Shown here in pieces: positions 16,282 through 24,477 of a stretch of DNA of 64,000 nt. The stretch is from an uncultured Eubacteriales bacterium (GTDB lineage: Bacteria > Bacillota > Clostridia > Christensenellales > CAG-138): NCBI GenBank assembly GCA_900543475.1, contig UQRU01000001.1, forward strand, positions 30,870 through 94,869. The letters run 5' to 3'. How positions within the stretch are numbered: position 1 is the stretch's first letter; the number at the start of each line of letters is the position of its first letter. The position numbers and the translations under genes were made by a program. The notes beneath the pieces were generated by a model. The model was not told the origin of the DNA. It did not search any database and worked only from the letters and a program-made list of their open reading frames with translations.

Positions 16282-17538
16282 ATGAAAATACGCAGGGGGA
16301 GCGCCTTTGTGCGCTGTATTGGGCTGCTGGTATGCTTGCTGCTGCTCAGCTTCAACTATGGAGAACCGGCACGGCTTGTGCGAGAGCTGCCGAGCCAAGC
16401 CTATATCGGTTCTGACAGCGAAAGCCGGTTGGCCAGCATTGGCGCGCCCTTTTCCCTGCGATATGAACAGAAACAGCAACCGGTGTCCCAGGACCTGGCT
16501 GAGCAACTCCATTCGGATACCCCTGCCGGTTATACGGTGCAGGTGGACTTGTTTGGCCTGATCCCCCTGAAAAAAGTAAACTTTTATACCCGGGATTCCA
16601 TCTGGGTAATGCCGGGAGGTTATTCGGTAGGGGTTACGTTGTATACGGAGGGGGCGCTGGTGGTTGGATTGGGCAGCTTTGAAACCTTGGATGGAACGGC
16701 TATTTGCCCAGCCCAGGCAGCGGGTATACGGGTGGGGGATGTGATCCTGGGCGTAAATGGGACGGCGGTAAAGGATGCGGCCCATCTTACCGCCCTATGT
16801 AATGAAACCCAGGGGGCGGTGGACCTGCAGCTTTCCAGAGACGATGTGTCCATAGACGTTACCATCGAGCCCGCAGCGGACCGACAGGACGGAATATACA
16901 AAATGGGCATGTGGGTGCGGGATAGTACGGCAGGCATCGGGACATTATCCTTCTATGCGATGGATACCCTGCGCTACGGCGCTTTGGGGCATCCCATTAC
17001 GGATGTGGATACAGGAACGTTATTGTCTGTAAAAACAGGGGAGATCGTGCAATCCAATGTGGTGGGGATCGCCCAAGGCAGCAGCGGATTGCCAGGGGAG
17101 ATCCAAGGGGCGTTCAGCACGGTTAGCCAGCGGCTGGGCACGTTGGATAACAACGGGAATATGGGCATATATGGGGAGCTATATGCGCCTTTAGAAAACC
17201 CGCTCTATCCAGACGGGGCGTTGCTCGCTTATCCCGAGGAGATCCATACAGGCCCTGCCCAGATCTTGACTACAATAGATGAAAATGGGGTGCAGGCATA
17301 TGATTGCCAAATCATAAAAACCTATCCGCAAACCAGCGCGGCCGGGAAAGGGATGGTGGTCCAGATCACAGATCCCAGACTCATCGAAAAGACCGGGGGG
17401 ATCGTCCAGGGTATGAGCGGAAGCCCCATTATGCAGGATGGTAAGCTGGCGGGTGCGGTGACCCATGTATTTGTAAACGATCCCCTTCGCGGCTATTGTA
17501 TTTACGCCCTCTGGATGTACCAACAAACCTTGGATTAA
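16282..17538 (+). CDS. spoIVB: SpoIVB, sporulation signalling serine protease
   Basis: 418 residues. An N-terminal signal anchor (about residues 10-27), a PDZ domain (about residues 120-200, with PAQAAGIRVGDVILGVNG), then the S55 peptidase domain. The catalytic histidine is H237 in GALGHPITD and the serine S381 in GMSGSPIM. In Bacillus, SpoIVB is secreted from the forespore and cleaves SpoIVFA to activate sigma-K. The ribosome binding site GAGGTGAC directly follows the T-run of a terminator. Adjacent spo0A is the conserved neighbour. Confidence 0.95.
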   Translation: MKIRRGSAFVRCIGLLVCLLLLSFNYGEPARLVRELPSQAYIGSDSESRLASIGAPFSLRYEQKQQPVSQDLAEQLHSDTPAGYTVQVDLFGLIPLKKVNFYTRDSIWVMPGGYSVGVTLYTEGALVVGLGSFETLDGTAICPAQAAGIRVGDVILGVNGTAVKDAAHLTALCNETQGAVDLQLSRDDVSIDVTIEPAADRQDGIYKMGMWVRDSTAGIGTLSFYAMDTLRYGALGHPITDVDTGTLLSVKTGEIVQSNVVGIAQGSSGLPGEIQGAFSTVSQRLGTLDNNGNMGIYGELYAPLENPLYPDGALLAYPEEIHTGPAQILTTIDENGVQAYDCQIIKTYPQTSAAGKGMVVQITDPRLIEKTGGIVQGMSGSPIMQDGKLAGAVTHVFVNDPLRGYCIYALWMYQQTLD

Positions 17539-17583
17539 AAAAAACAATAATACAAAAAATAATAAACATATTTACAGGATTAT

Positions 17584-17634
17584 AGCTGGAAATATCAAAA
17601 TATAAAAATTATTTCCAGCTTAATTCTATTTTTT
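17584..17634 (+). terminator. Terminator after spoIVB
   Basis: A perfect 10-base inverted repeat, AGCTGGAAAT (17584-17593) and ATTTCCAGCT (17611-17620), followed by TAATTCTATTTTTT. Ends the spoIVB transcript before the spo0A promoter. Confidence 0.75.
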
Positions 17635-17690
17635 AAATGGGCGGGTCTGCCGTCCCTTTACAGAATGCATGCGCAAAAACTGTCTACGCA

Positions 17691-17719
17691 TTGCGCTTGC
17701 TTCCAGATTCTGCTATACT
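17691..17719 (+). promoter_or_regulatory. Possible promoter of spo0A
   Basis: TTGCGC (17691-17696), 17 bases, then TATACT (17714-17719) with an extended -10 TG (TGCTATACT). It lies 84 bases before the spo0A start. No Spo0A-binding box was seen beside it. Confidence 0.5.
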
Positions 17720-17802
17720 TATCCTATAGCTTGTACGTTAATAGCTTTTTCTCTTTTCCAGTTAGATCCTCTTTTACAAAAATCGGATATGTGGTATTTG
17801 CT

Positions 17803-18591
17803 ATGAAACCTTATAGCTTGCTTATCATTACGGATAATGTAGCCCTTCGGGAAAGGCTGGAAACATATTTCTCATCCATTCCCTTGATTTCCTTGCTTCC
17901 ATCTGGGGTGGACGGCCCATCAGGCGTAGTACAGGCCAAGCTATATGAGCCTGATATGATGCTACTTGATATGCTCATGCCTAGAATGGATGGTATTGCT
18001 GTATTGCGGTGGTTGCAGGCGGAAAACTGCTGTAGGAATACCCGGATCTTCGCCCTATCCTCCATGAAAGGGGAAGAGGCCATCCAGTTGGGAGAGAGCT
18101 TAGGGGTTACCTATCAGATCCAAATGCCAACGGATGAAGGGCTGATCTTCAGCAGAATGATGGATTTTGCCCCCGATCGAGATGGAAGCATCAAGCAGTA
18201 TCGGAACAGGATGCGGGAAAACGATTTGAACTTGCAGATCGATGAGGCCATCACCTTCCTGTTTCGGCACATGGGGTGCCCGGTGAACCTAGCCGGATAT
18301 TATCAAGCGAAAACCGTGATCTCCTACTGTGTGCGCAACCGGGGAAAAGCGATCTTCCTTTCCAAAGAGGCCTATCCCTATGCCGCCCAGATCCATGGCG
18401 TAAATGCCAAACAAATCGAGCGGAATATCCGCAACTTTATCGAAGTCACCTGGACCAGGGGCGACATGAAAGCACAGCATAAGATCTTTGGCAACACCGT
18501 GGAAGATGCAAAAACCCGTCCCACCAACAAGGAATTTATCGCCAATCTGACCCAGTATACCATTCGCCGCTTAAATAAGACCCTGAGCTAG
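17803..18591 (+). CDS. spo0A: Spo0A, master sporulation regulator, with degenerate receiver
   Basis: 262 residues from ATG 17803; the longer open frame upstream covers the promoter. The C-terminal DNA-binding domain is well conserved (QIERNIRNFIEVTWTRGD, RPTNKEFIA). The receiver keeps the phosphorylated aspartate D56 (LLDMLMPRMDG) but differs at other active-site positions: the first acidic residue is T10 (ITDN where Bacillus has ADDN), the switch Thr is S86, and the invariant lysine is M108 (QMP instead of LKP). Receivers lacking this lysine often signal poorly or without phosphorylation. Identity as Spo0A is secure from the C-terminal half and the spoIVB neighbour; how it is activated is open. 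Confidence 0.93.
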   Translation: MKPYSLLIITDNVALRERLETYFSSIPLISLLPSGVDGPSGVVQAKLYEPDMMLLDMLMPRMDGIAVLRWLQAENCCRNTRIFALSSMKGEEAIQLGESLGVTYQIQMPTDEGLIFSRMMDFAPDRDGSIKQYRNRMRENDLNLQIDEAITFLFRHMGCPVNLAGYYQAKTVISYCVRNRGKAIFLSKEAYPYAAQIHGVNAKQIERNIRNFIEVTWTRGDMKAQHKIFGNTVEDAKTRPTNKEFIANLTQYTIRRLNKTLS

Positions 18592-18607
18592 GGAAAAGGT
18601 CTACCGG

Positions 18608-18630
18608 AAGGGCCCGAGGGGCCCTTTCTT
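18608..18630 (+). terminator. Terminator after spo0A
   Basis: Perfect 8-base stem AAGGGCCC/GGGCCCTT with a GAG loop, followed by TCTT. Lies 17 bases after the spo0A stop. Confidence 0.88.
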
Positions 18631-18787
18631 GTGTGGCCCGTTGAAAAGCATGGTCCCTTGTAGGCCAGCCTGGGGAAGGCTATGGGGGACCATTTGTAAG
18701 GATGCCTGCTTTGCGCTCAGCAAAGGCACAAATGCGTACTGGACGCTGGCTGGAGACAAAGGCGTGCATGACTTTTTCTATATGCGA

Positions 18788-18795
18788 TTCGACAA
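18788..18795 (-). promoter_or_regulatory. Perfect Spo0A-binding box (0A box)
   Basis: TTCGACAA, the exact reverse complement of the 0A box TTGTCGAA. It lies 13 bases upstream of a TTGACA -35 element and close to the spo0A gene, a position compatible with regulation of that promoter by Spo0A. Confidence 0.5.
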
Positions 18796-18808
18796 TTTTT
18801 TAGATTCA

Positions 18809-18838
18809 TTGACAAAAAATTGAATCCTATAAGATAAC
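18809..18838 (+). promoter_or_regulatory. Promoter candidate next to the 0A box
   Basis: Consensus TTGACA (18809-18814), 18 bases, then GATAAC (18833-18838). Reads toward spoIIM, leaving a leader of about 260 bases. Confidence 0.45.
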
Positions 18839-19101
18839 TGGCCTTTTTCTCTATTTGTGGAAAAATATGTCCGTCATATCTGAAAATAAAAAACGCGTTT
18901 GGTGGTATGCTTTTTAAAAATGGGCTGTTTGGCGGCTGGGGGAGAAAGGCGGGTATGCCGGTCAAAAAGCATGGGCCCGCTCTCAGCCATGAATGCGTTT
19001 TTGCCCTGCCTGTTCCATATGGGACCATGCAAGCGAAAGACCGTTAGGAGAATTCTGCATGCTGGACATATATCCCTGGGAAGGGGCGTATATATGGAAG
19101 C

Positions 19102-19677
19102 ATGAATATACAACATTCCAACCGCATGCAGCTGAACAAAGGGCCCCTGACGCTCCTTGGGCAGCACCCATATTTGTTGCTTTATCTGGCTTTCTTTCTG
19201 GTGGCGGGAGTGGCTGCAGGCGTTTCCACCGCAAAAATGGCCCAGGATACAGAACCGGTCCTAGTGGGTGCGTTTTCCCGCCTGCAAGGCGGTACCTACC
19301 AGCTTGGACCCGGCCTATTGCATTCCATCGCCCTCAACCTTCTGCTATTTATGTTGGCTTTTATTCCCAGGCTTTGGCCTCCCTTATTGGTGGCTAGCGG
19401 GGTGCCGGTGGCATTGAAAGGCTTCTTTATGGGTGCGGGTATTTTTTATTTAGAGCAAGAACTTGGACTGCAAGGGCTTGGCTGGAGCATACCCCTTTGC
19501 GTGGCCCCTGGGCTTTTTCTAGTGATGGGGGTGCTATTACAGGTTTTATCGGATCTCAACGAACGGGCGGGCCAGCCGGTGGAAGGATTGCCGCAACGGG
19601 CAGCAGGCTTTGTATTGGTGTGCATCCTGCTGGAGAGCGGGGCCGCGCCGGCAGCGTTACGGGCATGGCTCAAATGA
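19102..19677 (+). CDS. spoIIM: Probable SpoIIM, engulfment membrane protein
   Basis: 191 residues with about five hydrophobic helices. The C-terminal part (SGVPVALKGFFMGAGIFYLEQ...LGWSIPLCVAPGLFLVM) resembles the SpoIIM/DUF95 pattern of a glycine-bearing helix pair. SpoIIM is part of the DMP peptidoglycan-remodelling complex with SpoIID and SpoIIP during engulfment. Position before deoB and a dacF-type gene mirrors the Bacillus order spoIIM-fur-xerD-drm-pupG-dacF, though fur, xerD and pupG are missing here. Sequence similarity alone is modest, so the name rests partly on context. Confidence 0.62.
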   Translation: MNIQHSNRMQLNKGPLTLLGQHPYLLLYLAFFLVAGVAAGVSTAKMAQDTEPVLVGAFSRLQGGTYQLGPGLLHSIALNLLLFMLAFIPRLWPPLLVASGVPVALKGFFMGAGIFYLEQELGLQGLGWSIPLCVAPGLFLVMGVLLQVLSDLNERAGQPVEGLPQRAAGFVLVCILLESGAAPAALRAWLK

Positions 19678-19678
19678 T

Positions 19679-19707
19679 TTGACGGGCCGGGCGGAGGATG
19701 ATAGAAT
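19679..19707 (+). promoter_or_regulatory. Promoter of deoB
   Basis: TTGACG (19679-19684), 17 bases, TAGAAT (19702-19707) with an extended -10 TG one base before it. 46 bases before the deoB start. Confidence 0.65.
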
Positions 19708-19753
19708 CAATCTAACCATCAACCAAGGCGAAACAAAAGAGAGGATTAGAATT

Positions 19754-20932
19754 ATGGCACAGCATAAACGGGCGATCTTAGTGGTATTGGATAGCGCGGG
19801 CATTGGCAGCCTGCCGGATGCGGCGGATTTTGGCGATGCTGGGGCCAATACCATTTGCAATATTTGCCGGGAGCGAGGCTATTTGGACGTACCGAACATG
19901 TATGCCATGGGGCTTTCCCAGATCCAGGGCGTCCATAGCCTGCCAGCCTATGGGGGAGAGGTCCAGGGGGCATATGGGCGAGCCATGGAAAAGACCCACG
20001 CCAAGGATACCACCTGCGGCCATTGGGAAATGGCGGGGGTGATCATGGAGGAGCCTTTCCAGACCTATCCCAACGGGTTCCCACCCCGGATCATGGAGGC
20101 GTTTGAGGCCAAAATCGGCAGGGGGACCCTGGGGAATTGCGTAGCCTCCGGCACGGCCATTATCCAGGAGCTGGGGGACGAGCATGTGCGCACGGGAAAG
20201 CCCATCGTATACACCTCTGCGGACAGCGTATTTCAGGTGGCCGCCCATGAAGCCGTGATCCCCCTAGAAGCGCTATATGAAATGTGCGAGGCAGCCCGGG
20301 CCATGCTGGTGGGGCCGGATCTGGTGGGGCGGGTGATCGCGCGGCCTTTTATCGGAAGCAACGGCCATTATACCCGCACGGAAAATCGGCGGGACTTTGC
20401 AGTGCCCCCAGTGAAGGAAACCATCCTGGATGGGCTCACAGCCCAGGGATATCACACCATTGCCGTTGGTAAGATCGAGGATATCTTTTGCCATCGAGGC
20501 ATCGGCTTGGCAGACCATACCAAGAACAACCATGACGGCATCGAAGCCACCTTGCGGTATGTACAAGGGGGCGATGGGGATCTGATCTTCACCAACCTGG
20601 TGGATACGGACATGCTTTATGGCCACAGGAACGATGTGGAAGGGTATGCCAAGGCTCTAGAATATTTTGACCGGCAGCTGCCCCGGATCATGGCGGCCAT
20701 GGGGCCGGCGGATCTATTGATCGTTACGGCGGATCACGGCTGCGATCCCACCTATCCCGGCACAGACCATACCCGGGAATACATTCCTATCCTTGCCTGG
20801 CGGCCTGGCATGCAAAACGGGATAGATTTGGGCACCCGGGAGACTTTCGCCGACATTGGCAGCACGGTGTTTGAACACATAACAGGCCGGCCTTGGTCCA
20901 CGGGCCAATCCTTCCTAAAGGCTTTGGAATAA
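19754..20932 (+). CDS. deoB: Phosphopentomutase
   Basis: 392 residues from ATG 19754 after an AGAGGATTAGAATT region. It interconverts ribose 1- and 5-phosphate (and the deoxy forms) in nucleoside salvage. The alkaline-phosphatase-superfamily metal sites are visible: VVLDSAGIGSLPDA at the N-terminus, DTTCGHWEMAG, and the C-terminal VDTDMLYGHRND and TADHGCDPTYPGTDHTRE regions. Normal family length. The open frame extends upstream over the promoter and is not translated there. Confidence 0.96.
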   Translation: MAQHKRAILVVLDSAGIGSLPDAADFGDAGANTICNICRERGYLDVPNMYAMGLSQIQGVHSLPAYGGEVQGAYGRAMEKTHAKDTTCGHWEMAGVIMEEPFQTYPNGFPPRIMEAFEAKIGRGTLGNCVASGTAIIQELGDEHVRTGKPIVYTSADSVFQVAAHEAVIPLEALYEMCEAARAMLVGPDLVGRVIARPFIGSNGHYTRTENRRDFAVPPVKETILDGLTAQGYHTIAVGKIEDIFCHRGIGLADHTKNNHDGIEATLRYVQGGDGDLIFTNLVDTDMLYGHRNDVEGYAKALEYFDRQLPRIMAAMGPADLLIVTADHGCDPTYPGTDHTREYIPILAWRPGMQNGIDLGTRETFADIGSTVFEHITGRPWSTGQSFLKALE

Positions 20933-21047
20933 GCTTTTGGGTAAGAAATAAGGGATTTAGAGCCGGAAAATATCCCCTATATCCGTATGGCGCCCCCCTT
21001 TGCTTCATACATATGTAATAGTATGCATGAACAAGGGGGGTATTTCT

Positions 21048-22190
21048 ATGGGAAAACGCTTGCTTGCCGCTGCGCTTGCCATGTTGTGGCTACTGCCGGG
21101 CAAAATGGCCTGGGCAGATGGGGAAGCGGACCTGGAGCTTGCCGGCGCCAAAGCGGCGGTGCTGATGGAGCAGGGAAGCGGCCAGGTGGTATATGGGGTC
21201 CAGGGGGATGAAAAGCTGGAAGTAGGCGGCCTTTCTCGCTTGCCTGCGCTATTGGCGGTATGCGAAGGGATCGACGAAGGCCTATTGGGATTGGATATGA
21301 CGGTGACCATAAGCCATGCGGCGGCGGACATCCATGGCCCAACTGCTTTTTTATCCCCAGGGGAGGTCATAGATGCGGGGTCCCTGCTCAAGGCCGGCAT
21401 CATGATTACCGCCGGGGACGCCATCTATGCCCTGGGGGAAGCGGTGTTCGGCACGGAGGAAGCTTGCCTAACGAGAATCCAGGAGCGGCTGCTGGGCCTA
21501 AACATTCAGGCGGAATACAGGGACATAATGGGGACGGGGGTCAAGCTATCGGCGCAGGATCTGGCCACCCTAGGAAGGGCGCTGATGGCAAGCCCGTCCT
21601 TTACCAGCTATAGCGGCCTTTTTCTTGATGCGATCACCCATCCGGACGGCAGGGAGACCCAGCTTGCCAGCTCCAACCGGTTGATCAAATCCATGCCCGG
21701 CTGTAACGGCGTGGCTACCGGCTCCTCCAATACGGCGGGATATTGCGGCGTGTTCAGCGTCAAGCGCAACGGGGCGACCTGGCTTTGCGCTATAATCGGC
21801 GCGCCGGATTCCGGCGCCCGGTCATCTGCGGCCACCACCCTTTTGGAGCACGGCTTTGCAGCGTATGAGGTAAAAACTTTAGCTCGGGCGGAATCCGTTT
21901 TGGTGGATGCGGTACCGGTGCAGGGAGCAAAGGGAAACTGCGTGGCCTTGGTGGCGGCTAGCGACGCCATACTGCTGTTGCCAAAAGGTGTAGATTTCGA
22001 GACGCAATACCATTTGCCGGAAATCCTAAATGCCCCTGTCTCCAGCCAAGAGGCTGTGGGTAGGGTGACATATGTGGATGGCGACGGGGAGGTTCTGTGC
22101 CAGGTCGACCTATTGCCGGCGGAGGATATTGAGCAGGCCCAGGTGCTGGATTATACGGCCATGCTGCTGCAAAGATGGGTGCATGGCTAG
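21048..22190 (+). CDS. DacF-like penicillin-binding-protein homologue lacking catalytic motifs
   Basis: 380 residues from ATG 21048 (GGGGGG site at 21035-21040), with a clear signal peptide (MGKRLLAAALAMLWLLPGKM). The overall layout, a transpeptidase-like domain and a C-terminal beta domain, parallels the DacF at 25.5 kb, and LTRIQERLLGLN and LLEHGFAAYE align with it. None of the three active-site motifs is intact: SxxK reads GLSRLP with no lysine (S63), SGN reads TAGD, and KTG reads ATG (A223-G225). I infer a secreted, catalytically inactive D,D-carboxypeptidase paralogue; the reading frame is long and intact, so it is not a decayed gene. Confidence 0.72.
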   Translation: MGKRLLAAALAMLWLLPGKMAWADGEADLELAGAKAAVLMEQGSGQVVYGVQGDEKLEVGGLSRLPALLAVCEGIDEGLLGLDMTVTISHAAADIHGPTAFLSPGEVIDAGSLLKAGIMITAGDAIYALGEAVFGTEEACLTRIQERLLGLNIQAEYRDIMGTGVKLSAQDLATLGRALMASPSFTSYSGLFLDAITHPDGRETQLASSNRLIKSMPGCNGVATGSSNTAGYCGVFSVKRNGATWLCAIIGAPDSGARSSAATTLLEHGFAAYEVKTLARAESVLVDAVPVQGAKGNCVALVAASDAILLLPKGVDFETQYHLPEILNAPVSSQEAVGRVTYVDGDGEVLCQVDLLPAEDIEQAQVLDYTAMLLQRWVHG

Positions 22191-22229
22191 GCTTACGGGG
22201 GGTATTTTGACGGGCGGATGGCAACAGGC

Positions 22230-22259
22230 TTGCCAAAGAGATCGGCCATAGCGTATAAT
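22230..22259 (+). promoter_or_regulatory. Promoter of the M50 protease-scpA-scpB operon
   Basis: TTGCCA (22230-22235), 18 bases, perfect TATAAT (22254-22259), 35 bases before the first gene. Confidence 0.65.
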
Positions 22260-22293
22260 AACAGCATCTATGTTTATATGAGGTGCTGCAAGA

Positions 22294-22968
22294 TTGTTTG
22301 GTATTACGAGCTTATTTTCTAACCCCTCGGGGATGTTGACCCAGCTGCTCTACCGGATCCCGGCGATCCTGGTCGCCCTTTCCTTCCACGAATGGGCTCA
22401 CGCGTATGCCGCATATAAGCTGGGCGACCCCACAGCCCGGAACATGGGCAGGATGACCATCAACCCCTTTGCCCACATTGACCCGCTGGGCTTTTTGACC
22501 CTGCTGTTGTTCCGGTTCGGCTGGGCGAAGCCCGTGCCCATCTCCACCCGCTACTTTAAAAATGCCCGCCGGGATGAGCTGATCGTTTCCCTGGCTGGCG
22601 TGGCGGCCAATTTGATCTTGGCCTTTTTAAGCATGGGCGTGCTATATATTTTCATCTTTACCACCGGCGTAAACCAGGCGGGGATGGAGCTGTTTAGCAA
22701 CTTCTTTTTCCTAAATATCAGTTTGTGCATTTTCAACTTGCTGCCCATCCCCCCGCTGGATGGTTATCATGTAGCCCAGTGCCTGTTCCTGCGGGGGCAA
22801 AAAACCTATAGGGTGTTTTCCTTCTTGGAGCGGTATGGTTATATCATCCTGCTGGTGCTGCTCTTTACCGGCGTATTGAGCACCATTATGTCCCCCTTGG
22901 TAAACGGGATAGTATATGGCATAGATGGGATCTATCGCTTGCTTTTCCGGCTGATGGGCCTGATTTAA
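22294..22968 (+). CDS. Site-2 protease (M50) family membrane metalloprotease
   Basis: 224 residues from TTG 22294 with a GAGGTG site at 22280-22285. The zinc motif SFHEWAHA (HExxH) lies near residue 32 in a membrane helix and the second zinc ligand motif NLLPIPPLDGY near residue 149. About six hydrophobic segments. This short rhomboid-like YwhC-type subgroup commonly precedes scpA-scpB in Bacillota; the physiological substrate is unknown. The scpA start follows after one base. Confidence 0.92.
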   Translation: MFGITSLFSNPSGMLTQLLYRIPAILVALSFHEWAHAYAAYKLGDPTARNMGRMTINPFAHIDPLGFLTLLLFRFGWAKPVPISTRYFKNARRDELIVSLAGVAANLILAFLSMGVLYIFIFTTGVNQAGMELFSNFFFLNISLCIFNLLPIPPLDGYHVAQCLFLRGQKTYRVFSFLERYGYIILLVLLFTGVLSTIMSPLVNGIVYGIDGIYRLLFRLMGLI

Positions 22969-22969
22969 A

Positions 22970-23734
22970 ATGGCGTATCAGGTACATCTCAAGCAATTCG
23001 ACGGCCCGCTGGATCTATTGCTCCATCTGATCGAGCAGGCAGAGGTGGATATCAAGGATATTTTCATCTCCGAGATCACCACCCAGTATTTGGCCTATAT
23101 GGCCCAGGTGGACGAGCTGGATATGGATACGGCCAGCGAGTTTCTCACCATGGCGGCCACGTTGGTTTATATTAAGTCCCGTTCCCTTTTGCCTAGACCG
23201 CCCAAGGAAGAGGAGGAAGGGGAGGACCCAGCTGAAACCTTGATCCGTCAATTGCGGGAATACAAAGCCATCAAGCTGGCAGGCCAGCGGTTGCAGGAGC
23301 TGGAACAGGCAGCTAGGGGCATGTATACCAAGCTGCCGGAGGAATTTTTGTTGCCGCCCCAAGAGGTGGTATGGGAAGGCGGTACCAGGGAAGGGCTATT
23401 TGAGACCTTTTTGGAGCTGCTGCACAAGCGGGAACTGGCCCAGGAAAATGCCATACAGGATCAGGAGGTGCGAGCGGATACCTTTACCGTACGTACCCAG
23501 CTGGGCAAGCTGCGCAACCTGTTGCGGGAGAAATCCCAAGTGGAGTTTTGGCAGCTATTTCCGCCAAACACCTGCAAGCTGGAAATGATCGTAACCTTTA
23601 TGGCCCTGCTGGATATGTTGACTCGGGGCGAGGTGCATATTCAGCAGAACCAGCCCTATGCCCCCATCCGCATATTGCGAGGCAACCTATTGGGCGAGGA
23701 CGACCAGGGCGCGACCTATATGGATGAAGAATAA
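22970..23734 (+). CDS. scpA: ScpA, chromosome segregation and condensation protein
   Basis: 254 residues. The kleisin subunit of the SMC-ScpAB condensin. The N-terminal FDGPLDLLLHLIEQAEVDIKDI (quoted in part: FDGPLDLLLHLIEQ) and the MAATLVYIKSRSLLP block are highly characteristic, and the C-terminal winged-helix region (FMALLDMLTRGEVHIQQ) is present. Followed by scpB after one base. Confidence 0.96.
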   Translation: MAYQVHLKQFDGPLDLLLHLIEQAEVDIKDIFISEITTQYLAYMAQVDELDMDTASEFLTMAATLVYIKSRSLLPRPPKEEEEGEDPAETLIRQLREYKAIKLAGQRLQELEQAARGMYTKLPEEFLLPPQEVVWEGGTREGLFETFLELLHKRELAQENAIQDQEVRADTFTVRTQLGKLRNLLREKSQVEFWQLFPPNTCKLEMIVTFMALLDMLTRGEVHIQQNQPYAPIRILRGNLLGEDDQGATYMDEE

Positions 23735-23735
23735 G

Positions 23736-24386
23736 ATGGATGGTGAAAGAATGGACCTAGGAAAGCTGCAAACCGATCAGGAATGGTTTGGCGCCATCGA
23801 ATGTATCCTGTTCGTATCCGGGGAGCCGGTGGATCTGGTGTCCCTACAGCGGGCGCTGGGGTTAACGGAACTGGAATTGCAGTCCATCCTGGGCAAAATG
23901 GAGGAAAGCTATGCGGCCCAGGACCGGGGCGTCCAGCTTTATCGTACCGGGGATACGGTACAACTGGTGTCCAATCGCAAATACGCCGGATTTGTGGAGG
24001 CCTTGTTGCAGCCAGCCCAGACAAAAAGCTTTTCTCAGGCCATGCTGGAGACCCTGTCCGTGGTGGCCTACAAGCAGCCGGTCACCCGAAACGATATCGA
24101 GGCCATCCGTGGCGTCCGGTGCGAATATTCCGTGAGCCAGCTGCTCAAGTTGGGGCTTATCCAAGAGCTGGGGCGTAAGGACGCAGTAGGCAGGCCTATG
24201 CTCTTTGGCACCACAGACGCGTTTTTGCGGCAGTTTGGACTCCACGATTTGGGGGAGTTGCCCAGCTATGAGACCTTCTCCAAAGATATTTCGGACGAAA
24301 TGGAGGATATGGCCTTACAAGCCCCCTCCGTTCCTGAAAAAGATCCAGACCAATTGGAGTTGGAATTGCCAAATCCCCTTCTGTGA
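23736..24386 (+). CDS. scpB: ScpB, chromosome segregation and condensation protein
   Basis: 216 residues from ATG 23736, one base after the scpA stop; ATG 23751 is an alternative start. Two winged-helix domains are indicated by the IECILFVSGEPVDLVSL opening and the SQAMLETLSVVAYKQPVTRNDIEAIRG block. It dimerises and binds ScpA in the SMC complex. Confidence 0.95.
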   Translation: MDGERMDLGKLQTDQEWFGAIECILFVSGEPVDLVSLQRALGLTELELQSILGKMEESYAAQDRGVQLYRTGDTVQLVSNRKYAGFVEALLQPAQTKSFSQAMLETLSVVAYKQPVTRNDIEAIRGVRCEYSVSQLLKLGLIQELGRKDAVGRPMLFGTTDAFLRQFGLHDLGELPSYETFSKDISDEMEDMALQAPSVPEKDPDQLELELPNPLL

Positions 24387-24420
24387 TTTCGTTTTACCAA
24401 TCAATCAGCCGATCGGCTGG

Positions 24421-24450
24421 ACATAAGTTTCCAACCTTGGCAGAATACTA
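24421..24450 (+). promoter_or_regulatory. Possible forespore (sigma-G/F-type) promoter before DUF2953-gerW-dacF
   Basis: ACATA (24421-24425) and AATACTA (24444-24450) separated by 18 bases match the sigma-G pattern GNATR/CATNNTA except for the first base of each half. The genes that follow include gerW and dacF, which are forespore-expressed in Bacillus. Confidence 0.42.
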
Positions 24451-24477
24451 AGGCCAGTACCTACATTTGGAGGGGAC

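Larger units (their letters stand above)
18631..19101. other. Gene-poor region between spo0A and spoIIM
   Basis: About 470 bases without a convincing gene. Several short open frames exist on both strands but none has a good ribosome binding site and recognisable protein. The region holds a perfect 0A box (18788-18795), a following promoter (18809-18838) and, spanning them, a 9-base inverted repeat CAATTTTTT/AAAAAATTG. The stretch 18780-18910 is clearly richer in A and T than its surroundings. Confidence 0.6.
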
